From Planctomycetota bacterium (GTDB lineage: Bacteria > Planctomycetota > Planctomycetia > Pirellulales > Lacipirellulaceae), in NCBI GenBank assembly GCA_024278955.1, contig JAJRSE010000051.1:124001-188000 (forward strand): a stretch of 64,000 bases of DNA, in the 5' to 3' direction. Of the stretch, positions 26,671 through 35,900 are shown one piece after another. The position numbers and the translations under genes were made by a program. Below the pieces are notes generated by a model that was given only the letters and a program-made list of their open reading frames with translations, was not told the DNA's origin and searched no databases. Numbering within the stretch: the first letter of the stretch is position 1; every line of letters begins with the position of its first letter.

Positions 26671-27613
26671 GGTTGCTCTCCTATTTAAGCTAAGGGGAAG
26701 GGGCTACTAAATGACGAACCTGTCACTCACTCCATTATTCCTGCTATTGCGTGAGGCAGCAAGTACATTGTGGTTTTCTTCACTGCGGTTTTCTTCTTTC
26801 TTCGCTCTACTTTCCCCTCTTTCTCAAAGAGCAGGATAGCCCTCGAAAGGCAGAGTTGACCTCCGATGGGCAGTGACGGGAATCAATTTTGGCAGCTACC
26901 ATGCGACCAACTTGCATTGGACAAAATGGCAAAGTGCGTTTTTTGCTGTTTTTCGCGTTATTTGCGGGCAAGAAAGTCGAGCTGAGAGCCGTTTCTCGTT
27001 TTTGTGGCAAAATTTGATGCCTGGGTTGATGCTAACCAGCGAGTCGTCTGTGTGCATTGGCGAAGGGGTATCGGATTTGCGCAACATGATGGCATTTCAA
27101 CATTTAGCTTCAAAATATCGTGTCGATTTTGGCACTGGGCAAATTGATTGTCGGGCCAGATGGTGGTAGGTTTCTCTGGAGCGTGGGGCATTGTGCATGA
27201 TTCTCTTCAAGATTTCCTCCTGTAGGGGGTGCACCGATGATTTGGGCAACTTACAATAGACAGTCGCGATTTTCGCTTCCGGTCCCCATTCTTCTTTGGC
27301 TAGCCTCGTGGATGGGCCGATGGTCTATACTCAGCCTTAGGCCTGCGAGAATTAGGAGTGCCTTGCCAGGGATTTGGCAGACGGATCGTTTTCGATAGAT
27401 TCCCGCCTGAAGTATTTGATTCGAAGCGTTTGATTCGTCGTAGTGATTTGATATACCGTTCGATCCCTCCCCCCTCCCTTTTATCGAATGACGAGATCTG
27501 AAGTACGAAGCACGAACCGTTGTGGCTTGCCGCTGATGTTGCCAGTCGCTCTCAAGTTCGTCGTTCGACATTCTGAATTCGTCATTCAAATAGGTCTCTA
27601 GGACTTCGCCATC
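26671..27613. other. Gene-poor stretch of ~940 bases
   Basis: No reading frame here has a ribosome site, family resemblance or codon bias that I can support. The composition is more A/T rich than the neighbours, with runs such as CGTTTTTTGCTGTTTTT near 26938. The last ~150 bases contain short GAATGACG/CGTCATTC-like motifs of the kind that recur between genes in this lineage. The promoter of the FAAL fusion gene is expected in 27450-27610. Confidence 0.5.
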
Positions 27614-30600
27614 GTGCATCTCGACCATCTTCCCGGCTCGTTTTTTGGCCCGTCAAACCTGATTGAGCTTTTGCAGCATCGCGCGCTGCATCAGGGCGAC
27701 GACATGGGCTTTCGATTTCTCGTAGATGGCGAAAGCAAGGCCCTTGAGTGGACCTACGCCGATGTCGACCGGAAAGCGAGGGCGATAGCTGCTTCGCTTC
27801 AAACGATGGACCTCGAAGGCGAGCGAGCGCTGTTGCTGTATCCTTCGGGCTTGGACTTTGTGGCGGCGTTTTTTGGGTGTCTTTATGCAGGGGTTACGGC
27901 GGTGCCGGCCTATCCGCCTCGTCGGAATCGCAATATGGCGAGGATCGATGCGATTGCAAACGATGCTTCGGCCAAGATTGCGCTGACTACGTTTGACGTT
28001 TTGCAACGAGTGCAGACGATGATCGGCGACACGCCGGCCCTCCAACAGATTCGATGGCGTGCGACTGATCAGTGGGACGAGAGCTTGGCCGATACCTGGC
28101 AGCGTCCGGATGTGCATGGCGAGACACTTGCCTTTTTGCAATACACCTCGGGCTCGACAGGCACGCCGAAGGGAGTGATGCTCTCTCATGCGAATTTGAT
28201 GCACAACTCGGCGATGATTTCGTATGCGTTTGAGCATACCCGCTCGGGAAGCGGCTGTTTTTGGTTGCCTCTTTACCACGACATGGGGCTGATCGGCGGT
28301 ATTCTGCAGCCTCTTTATATGGGCAAGGCGAATTCGCTTGTTTCGCCGACGCACTTTTTGCAAAAGCCCGTTCGCTGGCTGCAATTGCTTTCGCAATCGG
28401 GAGCGACGATTAGCGGAGGCCCCAACTTTGCGTATGATTTGTGTGTCGAAAAAATAACTGCCGAGCAGAAGACGACCCTCGATTTAAGCCGTTGGTCGTT
28501 GGCATTCAATGGTGCAGAGCCGGTACGAGCAGACACGATCGACCGGTTTAGCAAAGCGTTTGCCGAATGTGGTTTCCGTCGCGAAGCTTTTTATCCCTGT
28601 TACGGTTTGGCGGAAGCCACGCTGATTGTGACGGGTGGTTTCAAGCAGGCTCCGCCAGTGGTTCGCTCTTTTGAAAAAGAAGGGCTCGAACACAACGAGG
28701 TGGTTGAAGCCAAGCCTGGACACAAAGAAGTCCGTGAGCTGGTTGGCAGTGGCGGCAATCTGCTCGACCAGCAGATCGTGATTGCTGATCCTAAGACGTT
28801 CGAGCCTTTTGGCGATGACCATGTCGGAGAAATTTGGGTTTCGGGTCCAAGTGTTGCTCGCGGGTATTGGAAACGAGATGACCTGACAAAAGAAATATTC
28901 CAGGCAAAGCTTAGCGATGGGCGCGGTCCTTTCCTTCGGACGGGTGACCTGGGGTTCAAGAGCGACGGCGAATTGTTTGTCACGGGCCGGCTCAAAGATT
29001 TGATTATCCTTCGAGGTGTGAATCATTACCCTCAGGATATCGAGCAGACAGCTCAGTCGGCTCATGAGCATGTGAAGAATGCGGCGAGTGCGGCAATTAT
29101 CGTAGGCGAAGAGGGTAGCGAGCAGTTGGTAATCGTGCAAGAAACGGTTCGTCTTCGGGGACTTGATTACCAAGATATCATTGATGCGATTCGTAAGAAG
29201 GTAGCAACCGAGAACGAACTTGCTGTGGCTGCAGTTGTGTTGCTACGGTCGCGAAGCATTCCGAAAACCTCAAGCGGAAAAATTCAGCGTCATGCTTGTC
29301 GCGACGGTTATTTGGCTGGCACGTTGGCTGAGCTAGCGACTTGGAAGGCCGAGACAGGGAAATTGGTGGTTGCCGAGTCTCGACGGCGTCGTCGCGATCA
29401 AGAGGAGCCGGCCACCTGGGTCGAAGAAGGCGATTTGCTTTCGCGAGACCCCTCGCAGGACAAAGAAAAATCTGCTGCAAAAAAGGCTCGGCCCAAGACT
29501 ACGCCGAGTGCGGAACGTAATGGCGCCGCGAAGCCTGCGGTCGCGAAGACGCCGTCGGTGGAGATGCCGGAGGGACGTACGGGCGAGATTTTGCAGATCG
29601 TGTTTGATCAGGTGAAAGAGATTGGCCGTGAGCGAGTAAGCGACTTGCAGTGGAATACGAACATTGCTGAATTGGGTCTCGATTCGCTCGAACGGATCGA
29701 GATTATTGCCGCGTTGGAAGATACTTTTGGTGGCCGGTTTCCTGAAGATATCCTGCCTTCGATGGAGACCTGCGGCGAAGTGGTTGAGGCGATTGAAGAA
29801 CATTTGGGGGGAGAGGTCAAACAGCGGCCTGCCCGTCCTAGCCAACTTACGGTGCTCGACGAAGATTGCGTTTTCTCGAAAAGTTCCGATTATCTTCGCT
29901 TCCGAAAAGATTATGCGAACGCTCGTCGGGAGGATATCCCGAACCCGTTTTTCAAGGTGCATGAAGGAATCACGAACGATCGGACCGTGATTGACGGGAC
30001 CGAATACATTAACTTCTGTAGCTACAACTACCTAGGCATGTCGGGTGACCCGGCGGTTATCGAGGCGACGCAGGCGGCGGTCGGAAAGTACGGGACCAGT
30101 GTTTCGGCTAGCCGGCTGGTTTCGGGAGAGAAGCCTTTGCATGTCGATCTCGAGCGAGCGATTGCTGAGTTGATTGGCGTCGAGGATTCGGTTGTTTTTG
30201 TTGGAGGGCATTCGACTAACGAAACAACGATTGGCCATTTGTTTGGTGCCGGCGACTTGATTTTGCACGATTCGTTGTCGCACAACAGTATTTTGCAAGG
30301 AGCGATGCTTTCGGGAGCAAGGCGGCGTCCGTTTCCTCATAACGACTTCGAGGAATGCGACCGGATTCTGAAAGAAATTCGCCATGAGTATCGCCGTGTG
30401 TTGATCGTCGTGGAAGGCGTCTACAGCATGGACGGCGACTATACCGATCTGCCGAAGCTGATCGAGATGAAAAAGAAGTACAAGACCTATTTGATGGTCG
30501 ACGAGGCGCACTCGATCGGCACGATGGGCTTACATGGCCGTGGGATGGCGGAGTTTTACGATATCAATCCGTCGGATGTGGATCTCTGGATGGGTACGCT

Positions 30601-31141
30601 CAGCAAGTCGTTTGGAAGTTGCGGTGGGTACATCGCGGGTTCCTCGGCGATTACCGAGTATCTGAAGTACACGGCTCCTGGATTTGTGTATAGCGTCGGT
30701 TTGAGTCCGGCGAATACGGCTTCGGCGCTTGCCTCGATCAATCTTTTGCAAGATGAGCCAGAACGAGTTGCGAAGTTGTCGACAAATTCTCGCTTGTTCC
30801 TCCAGCTGGCGAAGGAAAAAGGTTTGAACACGGGTTTGAGCAACAACACGCCTGTGATGCCGGTGATTACTGGCAATTCGGAGAATGCGTTGTTACTTTC
30901 CGATGGGTTGTTTAAGCGGGGGATCAACGTGCAGCCGATTCTTTATCCTGCCGTGGAAGACAGCGCTGCTCGGCTCCGTTTCTTTATCACGAGTACGCAT
31001 ACAGAAGAGCAAATTCGCTTGACCGTGGATGCGATTGCAGAAGAATTGTCTCGGATCGATCCGGTTTACGAGCATTCGACCCATGGGGCGAAGATGCCGG
31101 TTTTGAAACTAACGAGCGATTCGGCGTTGCCGCCTCGGTAG
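27614..31141 (+). CDS. Fatty acyl-AMP ligase - acyl carrier - alpha-oxoamine synthase fusion
   Basis: A 1175-residue three-part enzyme. Residues ~1-590: fatty acyl-AMP ligase (LQYTSGSTGTPKGVMLSH, WLPLYHDMGLIGG, FYPCYGLAEATL, then RTGDLGF). Residues ~650-740: acyl carrier domain with the phosphopantetheine Ser691 in LGLDSLERIEI. Residues ~775-1160: PLP-dependent alpha-oxoamine synthase (serine palmitoyltransferase/KBL/AONS group) with Lys998 in GTLSKSFGSCGG and the upstream LMVDEAHSIG. The predicted chemistry is activation of a fatty acid, loading on the carrier, and decarboxylative condensation with an amino acid to an alpha-aminoketone, as in sphingoid-base or prodigiosin (PigH-like) routes. 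GTG 27614 is the likely start; the linker (~590-640) is Ala/Lys rich. Stand-alone, 200 bases before the WXG100 gene. Confidence 0.88.
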   Translation: MHLDHLPGSFFGPSNLIELLQHRALHQGDDMGFRFLVDGESKALEWTYADVDRKARAIAASLQTMDLEGERALLLYPSGLDFVAAFFGCLYAGVTAVPAYPPRRNRNMARIDAIANDASAKIALTTFDVLQRVQTMIGDTPALQQIRWRATDQWDESLADTWQRPDVHGETLAFLQYTSGSTGTPKGVMLSHANLMHNSAMISYAFEHTRSGSGCFWLPLYHDMGLIGGILQPLYMGKANSLVSPTHFLQKPVRWLQLLSQSGATISGGPNFAYDLCVEKITAEQKTTLDLSRWSLAFNGAEPVRADTIDRFSKAFAECGFRREAFYPCYGLAEATLIVTGGFKQAPPVVRSFEKEGLEHNEVVEAKPGHKEVRELVGSGGNLLDQQIVIADPKTFEPFGDDHVGEIWVSGPSVARGYWKRDDLTKEIFQAKLSDGRGPFLRTGDLGFKSDGELFVTGRLKDLIILRGVNHYPQDIEQTAQSAHEHVKNAASAAIIVGEEGSEQLVIVQETVRLRGLDYQDIIDAIRKKVATENELAVAAVVLLRSRSIPKTSSGKIQRHACRDGYLAGTLAELATWKAETGKLVVAESRRRRRDQEEPATWVEEGDLLSRDPSQDKEKSAAKKARPKTTPSAERNGAAKPAVAKTPSVEMPEGRTGEILQIVFDQVKEIGRERVSDLQWNTNIAELGLDSLERIEIIAALEDTFGGRFPEDILPSMETCGEVVEAIEEHLGGEVKQRPARPSQLTVLDEDCVFSKSSDYLRFRKDYANARREDIPNPFFKVHEGITNDRTVIDGTEYINFCSYNYLGMSGDPAVIEATQAAVGKYGTSVSASRLVSGEKPLHVDLERAIAELIGVEDSVVFVGGHSTNETTIGHLFGAGDLILHDSLSHNSILQGAMLSGARRRPFPHNDFEECDRILKEIRHEYRRVLIVVEGVYSMDGDYTDLPKLIEMKKKYKTYLMVDEAHSIGTMGLHGRGMAEFYDINPSDVDLWMGTLSKSFGSCGGYIAGSSAITEYLKYTAPGFVYSVGLSPANTASALASINLLQDEPERVAKLSTNSRLFLQLAKEKGLNTGLSNNTPVMPVITGNSENALLLSDGLFKRGINVQPILYPAVEDSAARLRFFITSTHTEEQIRLTVDAIAEELSRIDPVYEHSTHGAKMPVLKLTSDSALPPR

Positions 31142-31341
31142 CTTGCGAACTCCCAAAAATAGTGCATGAAGTCCTGTCGGCTTCCGCCAGTGGCTCTCCC
31201 ATTTTGCTTTACCTGGGCCATTTGCTTGATTAGAATTGTGGTTGTGGGGAGAGGCCGGTACGGACGGACCGTCTGGATAGAGAGGACTTAGGTGCGTGGC
31301 GTTAGAATGCGCTAGTACCGATTTCTACGCGAAGGGCTCCC

Positions 31342-31614
31342 ATGTCGCAGGCGATTGTCGATCCCGCCGAACTGAGGCGGTTTGCTCACCAGTTGAGCAA
31401 TTTCAATGTAGAGCTTGAAGAGCGAATCTCAACGCTTGCAAGCCAAATGCATAGTCTGAATGCCAGTTGGCGAGATCAGGAGCACAAAAAATTCTCGGAA
31501 GAGTTCGAGCATCATTTGAAGCTGATTGCTCGCTCGATCGAGGCCTCGAATCAATATGCCCCTTTCTTGCTGCGCAAGGCAGAACGTATTGAAGAGTATT
31601 TGCAGCAGAAGTAG
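31342..31614 (+). CDS. WXG100-family (ESAT-6-like) protein
   Basis: A 90-residue all-helical protein: a first helix (DPAELRRFAHQLSNFNVELE), a turn with the W-x-D variant of the WXG motif (NASWRDQEHKKF) near residue 43, and a second helix (LIARSIEASNQYAPFLLRKAE). Size and layout match WXG100 proteins, which are exported as dimers by type VII systems; no signal peptide is present, as expected. ATG 31342 has GAAGGG 5 bases upstream. It lies on the same strand as, and ~570 bases before, the coiled-coil, WXG-like and EssC-like genes, so it is a likely substrate of that ATPase. Confidence 0.78.
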   Translation: MSQAIVDPAELRRFAHQLSNFNVELEERISTLASQMHSLNASWRDQEHKKFSEEFEHHLKLIARSIEASNQYAPFLLRKAERIEEYLQQK

Positions 31615-32182
31615 TGTGAGTTTTGGGTCGCGATTTTTGAGCTGTAAGTTACGTTAGGAGTACAGAACCTCGGAACTTGCAACTCAAAACGGCTTTGTTG
31701 ACTACTCCATTTGGAAAAAATTCCTGACAGGATGAACAGGATTTTTTTGATAAGGATTTAGGAAGTAGAGCCCCTCAATCAGTTGATAGCAAAAACAGGT
31801 TATGTAGGATTTTGAAGGAAGAATAAAAAGTAACCGTCCACGGGACAGAAAAGAAAAGAATAAACACGGAGGCACAGAGAGCACCGGGAAAGAAACTGGT
31901 GCTGTGACAAAGCACAAAGCACTCGTTTATCCATTTTCGATAAAAACCGTTCAAGAAACGATTGAAAAACGCCGTGTTCTCTGTGCCTCCGTGTTTCAAT
32001 TCCTTTTAATCCGAGTCGCAAATAGCCAAACTTTTTGAAGAATGCCCCTGTTTTTAACCGACGAACAGGATTCGACCGAATGATCCCGTCCATCCTGTTT
32101 TATCCTGTCAAAACAAACCCACTTTTAGGCAATTGCTCGACAAGGCAGCTCAAAACTCGTAACTCTTTCCCGTAGGAAAACC
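31615..32182. other. Gene-free island inside the type VII-like cluster
   Basis: These 568 bases hold nested inverted repeats (listed at 31723-32110) and no supportable gene. Composition is A/T rich compared with the flanking genes. Confidence 0.6.
31723..32110. repeat. Nested inverted-repeat island (two repeat families)
   Basis: Outer pair: CCTGACAGGATGAACAGGAT at 31723-31742 against ATCCTGTTTTATCCTGTCA at 32092-32110 (near-exact reverse complements). Inner pair: AAACACGGAGGCACAGAGA at 31862-31880 against its exact complement at 31978-31996. Both word families are known to recur between genes in environmental planctomycetes and related phyla without an assigned function. The nesting here spans ~390 bases. 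Confidence 0.75.
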
Positions 32183-32725
32183 ATGTCAGGGTCGGCGCAA
32201 GTTGAATCGATTGCAGCGATTGAGGGATTTCGAGGTGCGCTCACACAGTTTGAACAGCGTGCTAGTGATGCGATTGAGGTATTGGCTGCCGAGCTACGGC
32301 GGGCCGTTGATTGGTTGGAGCATGAGCAGCCTGCTTACTGGAAAGAACAGAGCCGACTTGCAAACGATGCGATTCATCAGGCGAAGCGAGATTTGGAGCG
32401 TTGTCTGGCGTTTCCGGTTGCCGACGAGCGTCCCTCTTGTCGCGAAGAGCGAGCCAACCTCAAGAAGTGTCAGGCCCGTTTGGATTTTTGTCGTGAGAAA
32501 ACCGAGCGTGTGAAGTACTGGAACCGTCAGCTCCAGCATGAGCTGTTCGAGTACCAGGGCCGCGTGGGGTGTTTGGAGCGGATGATGGAAACCGAGCTGC
32601 CTGCGGCGCGGGCCAAACTGCAAGAGATTGTACGGCGACTGGACGACTATCGTCTCGAACGTCCGCCGGTGTCGATCGATCCGTTGGAAAGTGCTCCTAG
32701 CAAGACTTCGGAAGGAGACGAGTAG
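32183..32725 (+). CDS. Coiled-coil protein of the type VII-like cluster
   Basis: A 180-residue, charged, almost wholly helical protein with heptad character (ASDAIEVLAAELRRAVDWLE, then LKKCQARLDFCREKTERVKY, then CLERMMETELPAARAKLQEI). No signal peptide, no membrane helix, no catalytic motif. The C-terminus is proline-containing and acidic. It lies 3 bases before the WXG-like gene, so the two are cotranscribed. A length of 180 residues and the position suggest a chaperone, a structural partner, or a substrate larger than WXG100 (compare LXG or EspG-like roles, by context only). ATG 32183 has AGGA upstream. Confidence 0.65.
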   Translation: MSGSAQVESIAAIEGFRGALTQFEQRASDAIEVLAAELRRAVDWLEHEQPAYWKEQSRLANDAIHQAKRDLERCLAFPVADERPSCREERANLKKCQARLDFCREKTERVKYWNRQLQHELFEYQGRVGCLERMMETELPAARAKLQEIVRRLDDYRLERPPVSIDPLESAPSKTSEGDE

Positions 32726-32728
32726 CGT

Positions 32729-32962
32729 ATGCGACCTTGGGACCTTGATACGAGTGCAGCGCAGATTCGGAAAGCGATGGAAGACCTCCAAGTCGCTTGG
32801 CAAGAGACCCATCAGCAGTGGCACGATACCGTAAGCCAAAAGTATTCGGAGACGCATCTCGAACCCCTCGGACCTGCGCTCAAACAAACGCTCGACGCAG
32901 TCGGCCAAATGCAGCAGTTAGTGAGCCAGATGCGGCGAGAGGTTGAAGAGAATAGCGAATGA
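32729..32962 (+). CDS. Second WXG100-size helical protein
   Basis: A 77-residue protein with two predicted helices: DTSAAQIRKAMEDLQVAWQE, and a C-terminal LGPALKQTLDAVGQMQQLVSQM. The turn region has WQETHQQWHDTVSQKY, a tryptophan-containing variant that lacks the canonical glycine. It lies 3 bases after the coiled-coil gene and 33 bases before the EssC-like ATPase. It is shorter than a typical WXG100 protein; membership is inferred from size, helical content and context. Confidence 0.6.
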   Translation: MRPWDLDTSAAQIRKAMEDLQVAWQETHQQWHDTVSQKYSETHLEPLGPALKQTLDAVGQMQQLVSQMRREVEENSE

Positions 32963-32995
32963 CGAATATCCCTAACCCCTAACCCCGCTCCTTCT

Positions 32996-35900
32996 ATGCC
33001 TTTTCGACTTTCTACACGTCGACAGCTTGAGCTAATGCAACAGTTGCAGCAGGTAGCAGATTCGCGCGCGACGTTAGAAGCCAGTACGTCGGCCGCTTTG
33101 CAGGAAGAGCTCGCAGCTTCGGAACGAGAAAAACGCCGTTCTACCGAGAAGCTCGAACAAGAGTCTTCGCAGCTTCGGCACGATTTGGAAAACAAATATG
33201 CTTCTACGAAGAGAGAGGCTAGCGAGGGATGCGAGAATACCCAACACGAGTTACGGCAGAAGAATGCAGAGCAAGTTCGCCTGGTTGAAAAAACCTATCA
33301 ACGTGCTGCTTTAACGATTGAGCGCAGGAAGAAGGAGAGCGAATGGCAAGCCTTGGCGGTATTTGATGCCGCGAAGGATGAGCCGCAAAAGTTGCTCGAC
33401 GAAGCTGGCAAGCGGCTCCATGTGCGTATGCTCCAGGTCGAGGGGCTAGAGCGAGATGCCAAGACGCTGCTGACGATGCGACGTCTTGCGGCGACGGAAG
33501 AATCGGAAGAAGTTTTGGCAGCGTCTGCCTCGGAAGACGAGTGCGACGATTTAAGTACGTCCGAGAATCGTTTGCAAGAGGCGATTAGTGAGTTGCATCG
33601 GGAAGTGCTTGGTTTTCAATCGCAGATGTTGTCTTCGGTTTTGCTTGAGGGAACGCGGCCGATTGGTTGGTTTGTGTTTGCTTGTGTACTGGCCATTGTG
33701 CCACTAGGCTGGCTGACGGGATGGAATCATTGGCTTTGGCCGCCTGCGGCGTTGGTTTCCGGGGTACTGTTAGCAGGGATCGGGTATCTCGTTTTAGGGC
33801 GACGGGCTCAGCGGCAGTCGCTCGAACACTTTTCGCTGATTCGGTCTTTGCTAGGGAACACGCGTCGCGTCGAGAAGGAAGTGCGCAATCGGGCCGAAGC
33901 TCGCAGCCGGCAGTTGGCGCAGGAGATTGATCAGACCAAGCAGCAAGACTTGACTGCTGCCAAGGAACAACGCGACAGAGAACAAGCCGCGGTAGAAGCT
34001 CAGCGTGATGAAAAACTTGGGAAGCTGATCGCAGAACTTCAGGCTGAAATTCAACAATCGCAAGAGAAATGCGACCAGAAAATCGCGGCTGCGGATGCAG
34101 AGTTTCCCCCGCGGCTCGATCAGCTGGCCGAGCAGCGAAAGTCGTCAGCCAAGGCGAATGCCGAGGAATATGAGCAACGCATTACCGAAGCCAAGACCGC
34201 CCAGAAAAGTGCGTGGGCTTCGCTGGCGGAAAGCTGGAGAGAAGGTTTTCGGAAGATCTCCGGCGAGTTGGGAGAGATGTGCGAGGTTTGCGAGCAGTTG
34301 TTTCCAGACTGGTCGGTCACCGAGTGGGATGAGTGGGCCCGTCCAACCGATCCGCCGGCTGCGATTCAGTTTGGCCGGTGTCGGTTGCCGTTGTCGTCGG
34401 TGAAAAACGGTGTCTCGGGAGATCCTCGTCTTGTACCTAAGCAAACCGAGCTTGAGTTGCCTGCGTTGATAACGCTCGACGAGCAGCCGCGGATGGTAAT
34501 CACCGCGAGCGGCGAAGGTCGCGCGGCGGCGGTCGAGATGATGCAAGCAACGATGCTGCGGTTTCTGACCGCGATGCCGGCTGGCAAGCTTCGGTTTACG
34601 ATCATCGATCCTTCGGCTTTGGGCGAAAACTTTGCGACTTTCATGCACTTGGCCGACTACGACGAGCAGTTGGTAGGGAAGCGAATCTGGACCGACTCGC
34701 GGCAAATCGACGAACGGTTAAGTTTGCTTTCGAACCACATGGAAAAAGTGTTGCAGAAGTATTTGCGAAACGAGTTTGAAACGATACACGATTACAATCG
34801 CCAGGCGGGCGAGGTGTCGGAGCCCTATCATGTGTTGGTCGTGGCGAATTTTCCGTCGGGGCTGAGCGATGCTTCGATCCGTAAGTTGACAACTATCGCG
34901 ACGACAGGACCCCGCTGCGGTGTTTATACGTTGATGAGCGTTGACGATCAGTTGAAACTACCAAACGAGTTTAATTTTGAGCAGCTATTGAGTGGTGCGG
35001 TACATTTGAAGTGGGTTAAAGACCGGTTGGTGTGGCAGTATCCTCTGTACGAAAAACTGCCGCTTGAACTCGACCGGCTACCTCCGCGAGAGTCGCTAAA
35101 CAATCTTTTTCGGCAGGCGGGGCTTGAATCTCGCGAGGCTAGCCGCGTGGAAGTTCCGTTTGAGGTGGTAGCCCCTAGCGAAGAAAAAATTTGGTCTGGT
35201 AGCACGGCGCGCGAGTTGGTGGTACCGGTCGGACGTGCCGGGGCGAAAGAGTTGCAGTCGGTCCGTTTGGGGTTAGGTACTTCGCAGCATATGCTGATCG
35301 CGGGGAAAACTGGGTCGGGTAAGTCGACCTTGCTGCATGCCTTGATTACGAATGCGGCACTTTACTTTAGCCCACAGGAGCTAGAACTGTACTTGATCGA
35401 CTTCAAAAAAGGAGTCGAATTCAAAACCTACGCCACGGGCCAGTTACCTCATGCCCGGGTGATTGCGATCGAGAGCGAACGCGAGTTTGGCGTGAGCGTA
35501 TTGCAGCGACTCGACGAGGAGCTACGACGCCGAGGCGAGCGTTTCCGGGAACTCGGCGTGCAGGATCTTGCCGGATATCGAAGAAAGAGGTCAGAGGTCG
35601 GAAGTGAAAAGTTAGGGAACAATCATTCAAAAGACAAGAAGGCAGCGGGCTCTACCCCACCTCACCTCTCGCCTCCCACCTCCCACCTCTTGCAAGATCC
35701 AATGCCCCGCATACTGTTGGTCGTCGATGAATTCCAGGAAATGTTTGTTACCGACGACAAATTATCGCAGGATGCGGCGTTGCTGCTCGATCGGCTCGTA
35801 CGTCAAGGCAGGGCATTTGGGATTCATGTGTTGCTGGGTTCACAGACACTTGCAGGGGCGTATTCGCTAGCCCGTAGTACGTTGGGCCAAATGGCGGTTC

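Noticed and set aside
26873-27169. 98-codon + strand frame in the gene-poor stretch
   Set aside because: No ribosome site, no recognisable domain, and composition unlike neighbouring genes.
27430-27465. tRNA-like GTTCGATCCC word
   Set aside because: No matching acceptor stem, D-arm or anticodon arm around it.
31723-32110. CRISPR array in the repeat island
   Set aside because: Repeats are inverted and of two different words; there is no regular direct-repeat/spacer pattern.
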